Shown here one piece after another: positions 10,584-20,042 of a DNA stretch of 64,000 nucleotides. The notes beneath the pieces are model-generated. The model did not search any database and was not told where the DNA came from. It worked only from the letters and a program-made list of their open reading frames with translations. The position numbers were made by a program, and so were the translations under genes. Positions within the stretch are counted from its first letter, which is position 1. Each line of letters opens with the position of its first letter. Origin of the DNA: Aquibium carbonis (GTDB lineage Bacteria; Pseudomonadota; Alphaproteobacteria; Rhizobiales; Rhizobiaceae); the NCBI RefSeq assembly GCF_003970795.1, contig NZ_RWKW01000051.1, forward strand, positions 1 to 64,000. Direction: 5' to 3'.

Positions 10584-12203
10584 ATGATCCTCGGACCCTC
10601 CGGCCACGCCGACACGTTTGCCCGCGACAATCTTCCGCCTGCCGACCAGTGGCCGGAGCTTCCCCAGGCCGGCTTTGGCTACCCCGAATGGCTGAACGCG
10701 GGCGTCGAACTGACCGACCGGATGGTGGAACGCGGCTTCGGCGACCACACCGCGCTGATCGGCAACGGGCGGCGGCGCACCTACAAGGAACTCTCGGACT
10801 GGACCAACCGGCTGGCGCACGCGCTGGTGGAGGATTACGGCGTCAGGCCCGGCAACCGGATCCTGATCCGCGGGCCGAACAACCCGGCGGTGGTGGCCTG
10901 CTGGCTGGCCGCCACCAAGGCCGGGGCGGTGGTGGTCAACACCATGCCGATGCTGCGGGCGGGCGAACTGGGCAAGATCGTCGACAAGGCCGAGATCGCG
11001 CTGGCGCTCTGCGACACGCGGGCGCTCGACGAGATGGTGGCCTGCGCCAAGCAGAGCCGATTCCTGAAGCAGGTGATCGGCTTCGACGGGACGGCCAACC
11101 ATGATGCCGAACTCGACCGTGCGGCGCTGGACAAGCCGGTGCGGTTCGAGGCGGTGAAGACCGGCCGGGACGACGTCGCGCTGCTCGGCTTCACCTCCGG
11201 CACGACCGGCGTGCCGAAGGCGACGATGCATTTCCACCGCGACCTTCTGATCATCGCCGACGGCTACGCGAAAGAGGTGCTCGGCGTGACGCCGGACGAC
11301 GTGTTCGTCGGCTCGCCGCCGCTCGCCTTCACCTTCGGGCTGGGCGGGCTCGCGATCTTCCCGCTGCGCTTCGGCGCGGCGGCCGCACTTCTGGAGAATG
11401 CCTCGCCGCCCAACATGGTCGAGATCATCGAGAAGTACCGCGCCACGATCAGCTTCACCGCGCCGACCGCCTATCGCGCCATGCTGGCGGCCATGGACGA
11501 CGGCGCCGACCTCTCGTCGCTCAGGATCGCGGTGTCGGCCGGCGAGACGCTGCCCGGCCCGGTGTTCGAGGACTGGACGCGGAAGACCGGCAAGCCGATC
11601 CTCGACGGCATCGGCGCGACCGAGATGCTGCACATCTTCATCTCCAACCGGCTCGACGACCGGCATCCGGCGACGACCGGTCGGCCGGTGACGGGCTACG
11701 AGGCGAAGATCGTCGACAAGGACATGAACGAGGTGCCGCGCGGCACGATCGGCAAGCTTGCGGTGCGCGGGCCGACCGGCTGCCGCTACCTCGCCGACGA
11801 TCGCCAGGGCGATTATGTGCGGGAGGGCTGGAACATCACCGGCGACGCCTTCTGCCAAGACGAGGACGGCCGGTTCCATTTCGCCGCGCGCGCCGACGAC
11901 CTGATCGTCTCGGCCGGCTACAACATCGCCGGGCCGGAGGTGGAGGCGGCGCTGCTGTCGCATCCCGACGTCCTTGAATGCGCGGTGATCGGCGTCGCCG
12001 ACGAGGCGCGCGGCCAGATCGTGCAGGCGCATGTGGTGCTCATCCAGGGCTGCGCGCCAGACGAGGGGACGGCCAAGCGGCTGCAGGACCACGTCAAGGC
12101 CACCATCGCCCCGTTCAAATATCCCCGCTCGGTGATCTTCACCACCGCTCTGCCGAAGACGCAGACCGGCAAGATCCAGCGCTTCAGGCTGCGGGAAGGA
12201 TGA
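10584..12203 (+). CDS. abmG: 2-aminobenzoate-CoA ligase (benzoate-CoA ligase family)
   Basis: This 539-residue member of the ANL superfamily shows the AMP-binding P-loop GFTSGTTGVPKATMH (about residues 208-222), DGIGATEML (about 341-349), the hinge-region Asp in TGDAFCQDEDGRFHFAARADD and the C-terminal catalytic Lys in LPKTQTGKIQRF. It resembles the benzoate/2-aminobenzoate-CoA ligase group more than fatty-acid ligases. It would convert anthranilate, ATP and CoA to 2-aminobenzoyl-CoA, the substrate of the enzyme at 4676-6967. The ATG at 10584 follows the inverted repeat directly and has a poor ribosome-binding site, GGGAGCCCAGCC. Benzoate as an alternative substrate cannot be excluded. Confidence 0.8.
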   Translation: MILGPSGHADTFARDNLPPADQWPELPQAGFGYPEWLNAGVELTDRMVERGFGDHTALIGNGRRRTYKELSDWTNRLAHALVEDYGVRPGNRILIRGPNNPAVVACWLAATKAGAVVVNTMPMLRAGELGKIVDKAEIALALCDTRALDEMVACAKQSRFLKQVIGFDGTANHDAELDRAALDKPVRFEAVKTGRDDVALLGFTSGTTGVPKATMHFHRDLLIIADGYAKEVLGVTPDDVFVGSPPLAFTFGLGGLAIFPLRFGAAAALLENASPPNMVEIIEKYRATISFTAPTAYRAMLAAMDDGADLSSLRIAVSAGETLPGPVFEDWTRKTGKPILDGIGATEMLHIFISNRLDDRHPATTGRPVTGYEAKIVDKDMNEVPRGTIGKLAVRGPTGCRYLADDRQGDYVREGWNITGDAFCQDEDGRFHFAARADDLIVSAGYNIAGPEVEAALLSHPDVLECAVIGVADEARGQIVQAHVVLIQGCAPDEGTAKRLQDHVKATIAPFKYPRSVIFTTALPKTQTGKIQRFRLREG

Positions 12204-12295
12204 CGGGCATGGCGGTGGAGCAGCAGACGAACGGCAGTTTCGAACCGGCACCGTCGAGAGCATCAGCGGGCGCTGGGTTGTTCCTGCAAGGCCGC

Positions 12296-12432
12296 GTACC
12301 CCCACCCCTCACCCCTCCCCACAAGGGGGAGGGGGACGTCGGCGTGGGCGCCCCATCGACATCACGGCTGGCAAGCGGCGACGGCGGCAAATCCCCCTCC
12401 CCCTTGTGGGGAGGGGTGAGGGGTGGGGGTAC
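12296..12432. repeat. Perfect 41-bp inverted repeat after the CoA ligase
   Basis: The arms 12296-12336 (starting GTACCCCCACCCCTCACCCC) and 12392-12432 are exact reverse complements with a 55-base loop. It is the same family as 10429-10568, differing at one position (CTCACC versus CTAACC). It sits in the 382-base gap between the ligase and kynU (12204-12585); I see no gene in the rest of that gap. Confidence 0.85.
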
Positions 12433-12585
12433 CGCCCTGCGCGAAGACATCCAGCGCCGCAGAGGCAATCTCCCGGGCACCGGCACCCACCCCCGACAAG
12501 GCGACCACCCATGGCGGGAGAACCCCCGCGCTCCCCTCCCCCGCCGCCCGGCCCATCCCCGAACGCGAACGGCGGCAGTGTACCC

Positions 12586-13779
12586 ATGACCGATTTCACC
12601 GCGACCCGCGCCGCCTTCGACCTTCCCGACGGGATCGTCTATCTCGACGGCAACTCGCTCGGCCCCTTGCCGCGGGCCGCCCGCGAACGCGTGGCGCGCG
12701 AGGTCGAGGTCTCGTGGGGCCGGATGCTGATCCGCGGCTGGAACGAGGCCGGCTGGATGGACCTGCCCGAAGTCGTCGGCAAGAAGATCGGCCGGCTGGT
12801 CGGCGCGCCGACGGGCTCGGTGGTGGCGGGCGACTCGACATCGGTGAATCTGTTCAAGGCCTTGACGGCGGCTCTCGATCTGTCGGGCGAACGCAAGGTG
12901 GTGCTGTCGGACAGCGGCAACTTCCCGACCGACCTCTATGTGGCGCAGCAGGCGCTGGCGGCGCTCGGCCGCGGGCACGTGCTGAAGATCGTCGCGCCCG
13001 AGGAGGTGGACGGCGCGATCGACGAGACGGTGGCGGTGCTGATGCTGACGCAGGTCGACTATCGCAGCGGCCGGCTGCACGACATGGCCGCCCTCACCGC
13101 CAAGGCGCATGCGGCGGGCGTGATGACGGTCTGGGATCTCGCGCATTCGGCCGGCGCGCTGCCCGTCGACCTGTCGGGCACGGGCGCCGATTTCGCCATC
13201 GGCTGCGGCTACAAGTATCTCAACGGCGGCCCCGGCGCGCCGGCCTTCATCTACGTCCGTCCCGAGCATGCCGAACGGGTTTCGCCCGCGCTCGCCGGAT
13301 GGATGGGCCATGCGGCGCCCTTCGCCTTCGACCTCGGATACGTGCCGGCCGACGGCGTCAACCGCATGCGGGTGGGGACGCCGCCGATCCTGTCGATGGC
13401 CTCGCTCGACGCGGCGCTCGACGTCTGGGACGGCGTCTCGATGGCGGACCTCCGGGCGCGCTCGATCGAGCTGTCGCAGACCTTCATCGCCGAGGTGGAG
13501 GCGCGCTGCCCGCAGCTGACGCTCGCCTCGCCGCGCGATCCCGCGCTGCGCGGCAGCCAGGTGTCGTTCGCCTTTGCCGAGGGCTATGCGGCCATGCAGG
13601 CGGCGATCGCCCACGGCGTGGTCGGCGACTTCCGCGCGCCCGACATCATGCGCTTCGGCTTCACGCCGCTCTATGTCGGCCTCGACGACGTGGTGCGCGC
13701 CGCCGAGGTCCTGGAGCGCGTGATGGGCGAGCGGCTGTGGGACCGTCCGGAATTCAAGCAGCGGGCCAAGGTCACGTGA
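12586..13779 (+). CDS. kynU: Kynureninase
   Basis: This 397-residue PLP enzyme of the aminotransferase class V fold starts with the kynureninase signature [14 protein letters not shown] (about residues 19-32). It shows the [11 protein letters not shown] phosphate-binding region, DLAHSAGA with the PLP-N1-binding Asp, and the Schiff-base Lys at residue 210 in [12 protein letters not shown]. The later GWMGH and [11 protein letters not shown] segments are also family features. It cleaves kynurenine to anthranilate and alanine, supplying the ligase upstream. The start at 12586 matches the family N-terminus; sequence upstream is low-complexity proline-rich noise. The stop overlaps the kynA start by 3 bases (GTGA). 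Confidence 0.93.
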   Translation: MTDFTATRAAFDLPDGIVYLDGNSLGPLPRAARERVAREVEVSWGRMLIRGWNEAGWMDLPEVVGKKIGRLVGAPTGSVVAGDSTSVNLFKALTAALDLSGERKVVLSDSGNFPTDLYVAQQALAALGRGHVLKIVAPEEVDGAIDETVAVLMLTQVDYRSGRLHDMAALTAKAHAAGVMTVWDLAHSAGALPVDLSGTGADFAIGCGYKYLNGGPGAPAFIYVRPEHAERVSPALAGWMGHAAPFAFDLGYVPADGVNRMRVGTPPILSMASLDAALDVWDGVSMADLRARSIELSQTFIAEVEARCPQLTLASPRDPALRGSQVSFAFAEGYAAMQAAIAHGVVGDFRAPDIMRFGFTPLYVGLDDVVRAAEVLERVMGERLWDRPEFKQRAKVT

Positions 13780-14612
13780 GCGCGCCGCACGATCCCTCGA
13801 CGGACGGCGCGGTGACCGATTTCGCGCGGCGGATGTCCTATTCGGACTATCTGAAGCTCGACGGCATCCTCGACGCGCAGGCGCCGCTGTCGTCCTCGCC
13901 CGACGAGATGCTGTTCATCATCCAGCACCAGACGTCGGAACTGTGGATGAAGCTCGCGATCCACGAACTGACGGCGGCGATGGCGGCCATCGCGCGCGAC
14001 GATTTGCGCCCCGCCTTCAAGATGCTGACGCGGGTGGCGCGCATCTTCGAGCAGCTGAACGGTGCCTGGGACGTGCTGCGCACCATGACGCCCAGCGAAT
14101 ACACGCGCTTTCGCTCCGCGCTCGGCCAGTCGTCGGGGTTCCAGTCCTGGCAGTACCGGGCGATCGAGTTCCTGGCGGGCAACCGCAACCTCGCGATGCT
14201 GAAGCCGCACGGCCACGACGCGACGACGACGGCGGTGCTGGAGGGCATCCTCGCCCGGCCGAGCCTCTATGACGAGGCGATCCGGCTGCTCGTGCGCGAG
14301 GGCTTCGACCTGTCGGGCGAGGCGGAGCGCGCCGACCTGCGCGAGCAGCGCGTTGCGAGCGACGCCGTCATGGGCGCCTGGAAGGCGGTCTACCAGGATC
14401 CCGAGCGCCATTGGGCGCTCTACGAACTGGCCGAGAAGCTGGTCGACTTCGAGGATTATTTCCGCCGCTGGCGCTTCAACCACGTGACGACGGTGGAGCG
14501 GATCATCGGGCTGAAGCGCGGCACCGGCGGCACCGGCGGGGTTTCCTATCTCAGGCGGATGCTGGAGGTGGAACTGTTCCCGGAATTGTGGAAAGTCAGA
14601 ACGGAACTTTGA
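13776..14612 (+). CDS. kynA: Tryptophan 2,3-dioxygenase
   Basis: The protein has 278 residues, the normal size for bacterial TDO. The active-site His51 is in [13 protein letters not shown] and the proximal heme ligand His236 in [14 protein letters not shown]; the tryptophan-contacting [10 protein letters not shown] segment is also present. It opens the indole ring of L-tryptophan with O2 to give N-formylkynurenine. The GTG start at 13776 overlaps the kynU stop, so the two are translationally coupled. The C-terminal [11 protein letters not shown] is the substrate-covering loop conserved in the family. Confidence 0.95.
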   Translation: MSAPHDPSTDGAVTDFARRMSYSDYLKLDGILDAQAPLSSSPDEMLFIIQHQTSELWMKLAIHELTAAMAAIARDDLRPAFKMLTRVARIFEQLNGAWDVLRTMTPSEYTRFRSALGQSSGFQSWQYRAIEFLAGNRNLAMLKPHGHDATTTAVLEGILARPSLYDEAIRLLVREGFDLSGEAERADLREQRVASDAVMGAWKAVYQDPERHWALYELAEKLVDFEDYFRRWRFNHVTTVERIIGLKRGTGGTGGVSYLRRMLEVELFPELWKVRTEL

Positions 14613-14707
14613 GCGGCTATCAGCCGCCGAAGCAGGGAATGCCGGACAAACGTCGCGCAAGGCGGCACCCGGTCGAAAGCCAGAGGGCAAGAAAAGGGAG
14701 ACTGAAC

Positions 14708-15844
14708 ATGAAGACCATCATTGCAGCGGGGATTGTGGGCCTCGCCATGAGCGTGAGCGGCCTGGCATTCGCCGAGCCGGTCAAGATCGGCATGATCACC
14801 ACGCTGTCGGGCGGCGGCGCCGGCCTCGGCATCGACGTGCGCGACGCCTTCGCGCTCGCCATGAAGCAGGCGAACAATCCCGACGTGACGGTCGTCACCG
14901 AGGACGACGCGATGAAGCCGGAGATCGCCGTCCAGATCGCCGACAAGATGATCCAGAGCGACAAGGTCGACATCCTGACCGGCATCATCTGGTCGAACCT
15001 CGCCATGGCCGTCGTGCCGAGCGCGACCGGCCAGGGCATCATCTACATCTCGCCGAATGCCGGCCCCTCGCCGCTGGCCGGCGCCAACTGCAACGCCAAC
15101 TATTTCAACGTCGCCTACCAGAACGACAATTTCCACGAGGCGATGGGCGAATATGCCAACAAGGACTACAAGAAGGTCTACATCCTGGCGCCGAACTATC
15201 CGGCCGGCAAGGATTCGCTGACCGGCTTCAAGCGCTTCTACAAGGGCGAGCTGGCCGGCGAGGTCTACACGCAGCTCGGCCAGACCGACTACGCGGCCGA
15301 AATCGCGCAGATCCGCGCCTCGGGCGCCGATTCGGTGTTCTTCTTCCTGCCGGGCGGCATGGGCATCGCCTTCACCAAGCAGTGGGCGCAGTCGGGCGTC
15401 GACCTGCCGCTGATGGGTCCGGCCTTCTCGTTCAGCCAGGACGTGCTGCCGGCGATCGGCGACGCGGCGCTCGGCGTCAAGAACTCGGCTTCCTGGTCGC
15501 CCGACCTCGACAACGAGGCCAACAAGGCCTTCGTCGAGGCCTTCCAGGCCGAATACGGCCGCCTGCCGTCGGTCTATGCCGCGCAGTCCTACGACACGGC
15601 CAACCTGATCCTCTCGGCCATGGGCAAGGCGGGCGTCTCCGACAAGGACGCCTTCAAGGCGGCGCTGAAGGAAGCGGACTTCGCCTCGGTACGCGGCTCG
15701 TTCAAATTCAACACCAACCAGCACCCGATCCAGAACATCTACGTGCGCGAGGTGGTGAAGGAGGGCGACGTGTTGACCAACAAGATCATCGACACCGCCT
15801 TCGAGAACCACGAGGACGCCTACGCCAAAGACTGCAAGATGTAG
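14708..15844 (+). CDS. ABC transporter periplasmic binding protein, LivK type (first cassette)
   Basis: This 378-residue protein has a Sec signal peptide (cleavage after GLAFA, about residue 22) and the type I periplasmic binding fold of branched-chain amino acid/amide receptors: VKIGMITTLSGGGAGLGIDV at the start, then two lobes crossing near residues 120 and 250. It lies 95 bases after kynA and is followed by two permeases and two ATPases. It presumably delivers tryptophan, kynurenine or anthranilate (inference from the operon). The RBS is AAAGGGAGA upstream of ATG 14708. Confidence 0.87.
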   Translation: MKTIIAAGIVGLAMSVSGLAFAEPVKIGMITTLSGGGAGLGIDVRDAFALAMKQANNPDVTVVTEDDAMKPEIAVQIADKMIQSDKVDILTGIIWSNLAMAVVPSATGQGIIYISPNAGPSPLAGANCNANYFNVAYQNDNFHEAMGEYANKDYKKVYILAPNYPAGKDSLTGFKRFYKGELAGEVYTQLGQTDYAAEIAQIRASGADSVFFFLPGGMGIAFTKQWAQSGVDLPLMGPAFSFSQDVLPAIGDAALGVKNSASWSPDLDNEANKAFVEAFQAEYGRLPSVYAAQSYDTANLILSAMGKAGVSDKDAFKAALKEADFASVRGSFKFNTNQHPIQNIYVREVVKEGDVLTNKIIDTAFENHEDAYAKDCKM

Positions 15845-15859
15845 GAAGTAGAAGAGAAG

Positions 15860-15915
15860 CACCCCTCACCGGTTCGCTTCGCGAACCACCTCTCCCCCTG
15901 CCCGGGGGAGAGGAT
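15860..15915. repeat. Palindromic repeat after the binding-protein gene
   Basis: CACCCCTCACC is followed by the hairpin GGTTCGC-ttc-GCGAACC and then CTCTCCCCC-TGCCC-GGGGGAGAG. This is another common rhizobial intergenic unit. Lying between receptor and permease genes, it could stabilise the upstream mRNA and so raise receptor levels (inference). The rest of the gap to 16043 holds nothing recognisable. Confidence 0.65.
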
Positions 15916-16043
15916 CAGCCAATCGCGAGAGCCGCGGTTCCTCGTCCCACGCAACCGGGGAGAGGTGCCGCGCCCCGCGGCCAACCGGCCGCAAGCGAGG
16001 CAGCGAGGGAACCGTTCGACCTCACGCACGCCCGGAAACAGAC

Positions 16044-16964
16044 TTGCAAACCGCCCTCCTCATCGAGCAGATCCTCAACGGCCTCCAGTTTGGCGTCATG
16101 CTGTTCCTGATGGCGGCCGGGCTGACGCTGATCTTCGGCGTCATGGGACTGATCAACCTCGCCCATGGCTCGCTCTACATGGTGGGCGCGTTCGCCTGCG
16201 CGACGGTGGCGGCGGCGACCGGCTCGTTCTGGCTCGGCCTCGTCGCCAGCCTGGCGGCGGCGGCCGCGGCCGGGGCGCTGATGGAAATCACCGTCATCCG
16301 GCGGCTCTACGAACGCGATCATCTGGACCAGGTGCTCGCGACCTTCGCGCTGATCCTCGTCTTCTCGGAAGGCACGCGCTGGATCTTCGGCTCCATTCCG
16401 CTCTATCTCAACATCCCGCCGCTTCTGGCCGGCGCCATCCCCCTGCCGGGCGGCTCGGCCTATCCGCTCTACCGCGTGGCCATCATCGGCGTGGGGATTG
16501 CGGTCGCCATCGGGCTGCACCTCCTGATCACGCGAACCCGGCTCGGCATGCGCATCCGCGCCGGCGAAAGCGACCGCGAGATGATCGGCGCGCTCGGCGT
16601 CGACATCCGCACGCTCTACACGGTCGTCTTCGCGCTCGGCGCGGCGCTGGCCGGGCTCGCCGGCGCCATGGTCGGCGCGCTTCAATCGGTGCAGGTGGGG
16701 ATGGGCGAGCCGGTGCTGATCCTCGCCTTCGTCGTCATCGTGATCGGCGGCATCGGCTCGATTCACGGCGCGCTGGTCGGCGCGCTGCTGGTCGGGCTGA
16801 TCGACACGCTCGGGCGCTTCCTGCTGCCCGTCGCGCTCGCCACCTTCATGGGGCCGTCGGCTGCGGCCAGCATCGGCGCCTCGGTGGCCTCGATGCTCAT
16901 CTACGTCTTCATGGCGCTGGTGCTGGCGATCCGCCCGCGCGGCCTGTTTGCCGCAGCCGGCTGA
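16044..16964 (+). CDS. ABC transporter permease, LivH type (first cassette)
   Basis: The protein has 306 residues with eight or so hydrophobic helices. LivH features are GLQFGVMLFLMAAGLTLIFGVMG at the N-terminus, INLAHGSLYMVGAF, and the EAA-like ATPase-contact loop LGMRIRAGESDREMIGALGVD (about residues 171-191). The first codon is TTG at 16044 with no strong ribosome-binding site; no ATG or GTG gives a better N-terminus. It forms the inner-membrane channel with the LivM-type protein encoded next. Confidence 0.85.
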   Translation: MQTALLIEQILNGLQFGVMLFLMAAGLTLIFGVMGLINLAHGSLYMVGAFACATVAAATGSFWLGLVASLAAAAAAGALMEITVIRRLYERDHLDQVLATFALILVFSEGTRWIFGSIPLYLNIPPLLAGAIPLPGGSAYPLYRVAIIGVGIAVAIGLHLLITRTRLGMRIRAGESDREMIGALGVDIRTLYTVVFALGAALAGLAGAMVGALQSVQVGMGEPVLILAFVVIVIGGIGSIHGALVGALLVGLIDTLGRFLLPVALATFMGPSAAASIGASVASMLIYVFMALVLAIRPRGLFAAAG

Positions 16965-16974
16965 GGATGCACAA

Positions 16975-17946
16975 GTGACCCGCGAAACCCTCATCAGCCT
17001 CGCCATCGTGCTCGCCCTGCTCGCCATCCCGCTGTGGGCGACGGCCGCGGGCGAGACCTTCTACATCACGCTCGCGACCCGCATGGCGATCCTGGCGCTG
17101 GCGGCCGTCGGCCTCAACATCGCGCTCGGCCTCGGCGGGCTGGTCTCCTTCGGGCACGCCGCCTTCTTCGGCATCGGCGGCTATGCGGCCGGCATCCTGG
17201 CCAGCCATGCCTTCAACATGGAGCCGCTGCCCTTCGGGCTCCCGGGCACGAACGCCATGCCCGTGATCTGGATCGTGGCGATCGTCGCGTCGGGCCTGGT
17301 GGCGCTGGCCATCGGCGCGATCAGCCTGCGGACGGCCGGCGTCTACTTCATCATGATCACGCTCGCCTTCGCGCAGATGATCTTCTATTTCGCCATCTCC
17401 TGGCCGGCCTATGGCGGCGAGGACGGGCTGTCGATCTTCGTCCGCAACCAGTTTCCGGGCGTCAACACGCTGAACGGGCTCTCCTTCTTCTTCGTCTGCT
17501 TCACGCTCCTGATCGCGTCGCTGGGCCTGTTTTCGCTGCTGCGCGCCTCGCGCTTCGGCGCGGCCTTGCAGGCGGCGCGCCAGAACGAGCAGCGGCTGGC
17601 CACCGTCGGCATCGCGCCCTACCGCATCCGCCTCGCCGCCTTCGTCATCTCGGCCATGGTGACGGGCCTGGCCGGCGCGCTGTTTGCCGATCTCAACCGC
17701 TTCGTCAGCCCCTCGATGCTGTCGTGGCACATGTCGGGCGAACTGATCGTGCTGATCATCCTCGGCGGCGTCGGGCGGCTGGCCGGTCCCGTGGCGGGCG
17801 CGATGCTCTATGTCGCGTTCGAATATTTCCTCGGCGGCATCACCGAGCGCTGGCAATTGTTCCTCGGGCTGCTGCTGCTCGCCGTCGTGCTGTTCGCGCG
17901 CGGCGGCGTGGTGGGGCTTCTTGCCGGAAAGGCGCGCCATGGCTGA
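16975..17946 (+). CDS. ABC transporter permease, LivM type (first cassette)
   Basis: The protein has 323 residues. LivM hallmarks are AVGLNIALGLGGLVSFGHAAFFGIGGY (about residues 41-67) and the cytoplasmic ATPase-contact loop RFGAALQAARQNEQRLATVGIAPYR (about 186-210). The GTG at 16975 is preceded by GAGGATGC; an upstream in-frame ATG would overlap livH further and lacks a site. Its stop lies inside the following ATPase gene (8-base overlap). Confidence 0.85.
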   Translation: MTRETLISLAIVLALLAIPLWATAAGETFYITLATRMAILALAAVGLNIALGLGGLVSFGHAAFFGIGGYAAGILASHAFNMEPLPFGLPGTNAMPVIWIVAIVASGLVALAIGAISLRTAGVYFIMITLAFAQMIFYFAISWPAYGGEDGLSIFVRNQFPGVNTLNGLSFFFVCFTLLIASLGLFSLLRASRFGAALQAARQNEQRLATVGIAPYRIRLAAFVISAMVTGLAGALFADLNRFVSPSMLSWHMSGELIVLIILGGVGRLAGPVAGAMLYVAFEYFLGGITERWQLFLGLLLLAVVLFARGGVVGLLAGKARHG

Positions 17947-18684
17947 GCCGGTCCTCAAGCTTTCGAACCTGACCAAGACCTTCGGCGCCCTGAAGGCGAC
18001 CGACGACGTCAGCCTCGACCTCAAGCCCGGCGAGATCCACGCGCTGATCGGCCCGAACGGCGCCGGCAAGTCGACGCTGATCCACCAGATCGCCGGCAGC
18101 CTGCGGCCCGACACCGGATCGATCCGCTTCCTCGGCCACGACGTCGGCGCGCTCGGCGTGCCCGAAAGGGCGCGGATGGGTCTTGGGCGGACGTTCCAGA
18201 TCTCGTCGCTGACGCCGGAGTTTTCCGCGCTGCGCAACGTCATGCTGGCGGTGCAGGCGCGGCAGGGCACGAGCTTCCGCTTCTTCAGGCCGGTAATGCG
18301 CGACCGCACGCTGACCGAACCGGCGATGGCGATGCTGGAGCGTGTCGGGCTTGCCGGCCGGGCAGCGGTTCCCGCCGCCGAACTCTCGCATGGCGAGCGG
18401 CGGCAGCTCGAGATCGCCATCGCGCTGGCGCTGGGCTCGAAAGCCTTCCTGCTCGACGAGCCGATGGCCGGCATGGATCCGGAGGGCTCGAAGACGCTCA
18501 CCGGCTTCCTCGACCAGTTGCGCGCGGAGGCGCCGATCCTGCTCGTCGAGCACGACATGGACGCCGTCTTCGCGCTCGCCGACCGCATCACCGTGCTGGT
18601 CTACGGCCGGGTGATCGCGACCGGCACGGTGGAGGACATCCGCAACGACGCGGACGTGCGCCGCGCCTATCTCGGAGAGGAGGC

Positions 18685-18688
<4 letters not shown>
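17939..18688 (+). CDS. ABC transporter ATP-binding protein, LivG type (first cassette)
   Basis: The 249-residue ATPase has Walker A GPNGAGKST (about residues 39-47), Q-loop FQISSLTPEFSALRNV, signature LSHGERRQLE (about 151-160), Walker B AFLLDEPMAGMDPEG and switch His in LLVEHDMD. The LSHGE variant of LSGGQ is unusual but appears in the LivG group. It energises the importer with the partner ATPase encoded next, with which it overlaps by 4 bases. Confidence 0.88.
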
Positions 18689-19374
<686 letters not shown>

Positions 19375-19389
19375 CTGGAGGAACCTTGA

Positions 19390-19800
19390 ATGGCGAACAC
19401 GCCCGAAAACCGGGAACTGCACCCGTCGACCTGGAAAGCCGCCAAGGGCTATGCCAACGGCATGCTGGCGGAGGGACGCACGATCTGGGTCGGGGGGCAG
19501 ATCGGCTGGAACGGCGACCAGGTCTTCGAGACCGACGATTTCGTCGGACAGGTGCGCCAGGCGCTGGACAACATCGCCGCCGTGCTGGCCGAGGCGGGCG
19601 CGGAACCGCGCCACGTCGTGCGGCTGACCTGGTACATCACCGACAAGGCCGAATACCTCGCCCGCCTGCCGGAGATCGGCCAGGCCTACCGCGCCGTGAT
19701 GGGCAAGCACTTTCCGGCGATGACCATGGTGCAGGTGGTGGCGCTGATCGAGGATCGCGCCAAGGTGGAGATCGAAGCGACGGCGGTGCTGCCGGGCTGA
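19390..19800 (+). CDS. Rid (YjgF/YER057c/UK114) family protein
   Basis: The 136-residue protein has the Rid chorismate-mutase-like fold: GGQIGWNGDQ (about residues 35-44), LDNIAAVLAEAGAEPRHVVRLTWY and KVEIEATAVL at the end. RidA proteins hydrolyse reactive enamines/imines. The pathway here produces a 2-amino-ene CoA ester, which is an enamine, so a deaminase role would fit. However, the catalytic Arg of RidA (in PARS) reads Met here (FPAMTMVQV), which places the protein outside the canonical imine deaminases. It is the last gene of the run, 15 bases after the LivF-type gene. Confidence 0.85.
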   Translation: MANTPENRELHPSTWKAAKGYANGMLAEGRTIWVGGQIGWNGDQVFETDDFVGQVRQALDNIAAVLAEAGAEPRHVVRLTWYITDKAEYLARLPEIGQAYRAVMGKHFPAMTMVQVVALIEDRAKVEIEATAVLPG

Positions 19801-19833
19801 AAAGCGGCGTTGTCGCAATCGACGCGCCCCGGC

Positions 19834-19874
19834 ATCCTTGCAAATTTAAAGCCAGCCTTTAAATTTGCAAGGAT
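19834..19874. terminator. AT-rich perfect 18-bp hairpin at the end of the operon, possible terminator
   Basis: ATCCTTGCAAATTTAAAG (19834-19851) and its exact reverse complement (19857-19874) are separated by a five-base loop, CCAGC. It begins 33 bases after the Rid stop. There is no T-run after the stem, but A/T-rich symmetric stems can act in both directions. Its low GC content is strikingly unlike the surroundings, so an operator or a mobile repeat is an alternative. Confidence 0.45.
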
Positions 19875-20042
19875 AGAGACACGGACGCCGCTGCCGGGGA
19901 CGAGCAGAAGGACATGTTCGTATCGGCGGCTCCGTCGCAGTGTCCGGTGGATCGAGACAACGAAGTCCCGCCTCGTTCTGGCCCAACATCCGTTCACATG
20001 CACAGGCTTGCGGCACCGTGCGGGCTTTGCCACACACGCGCG

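Noticed and set aside
19914-20042. Upstream extension of the DMT permease to an earlier ATG
   Set aside because: The extra 43 residues are polar without membrane character, and the family N-terminus matches the ATG at 20043.
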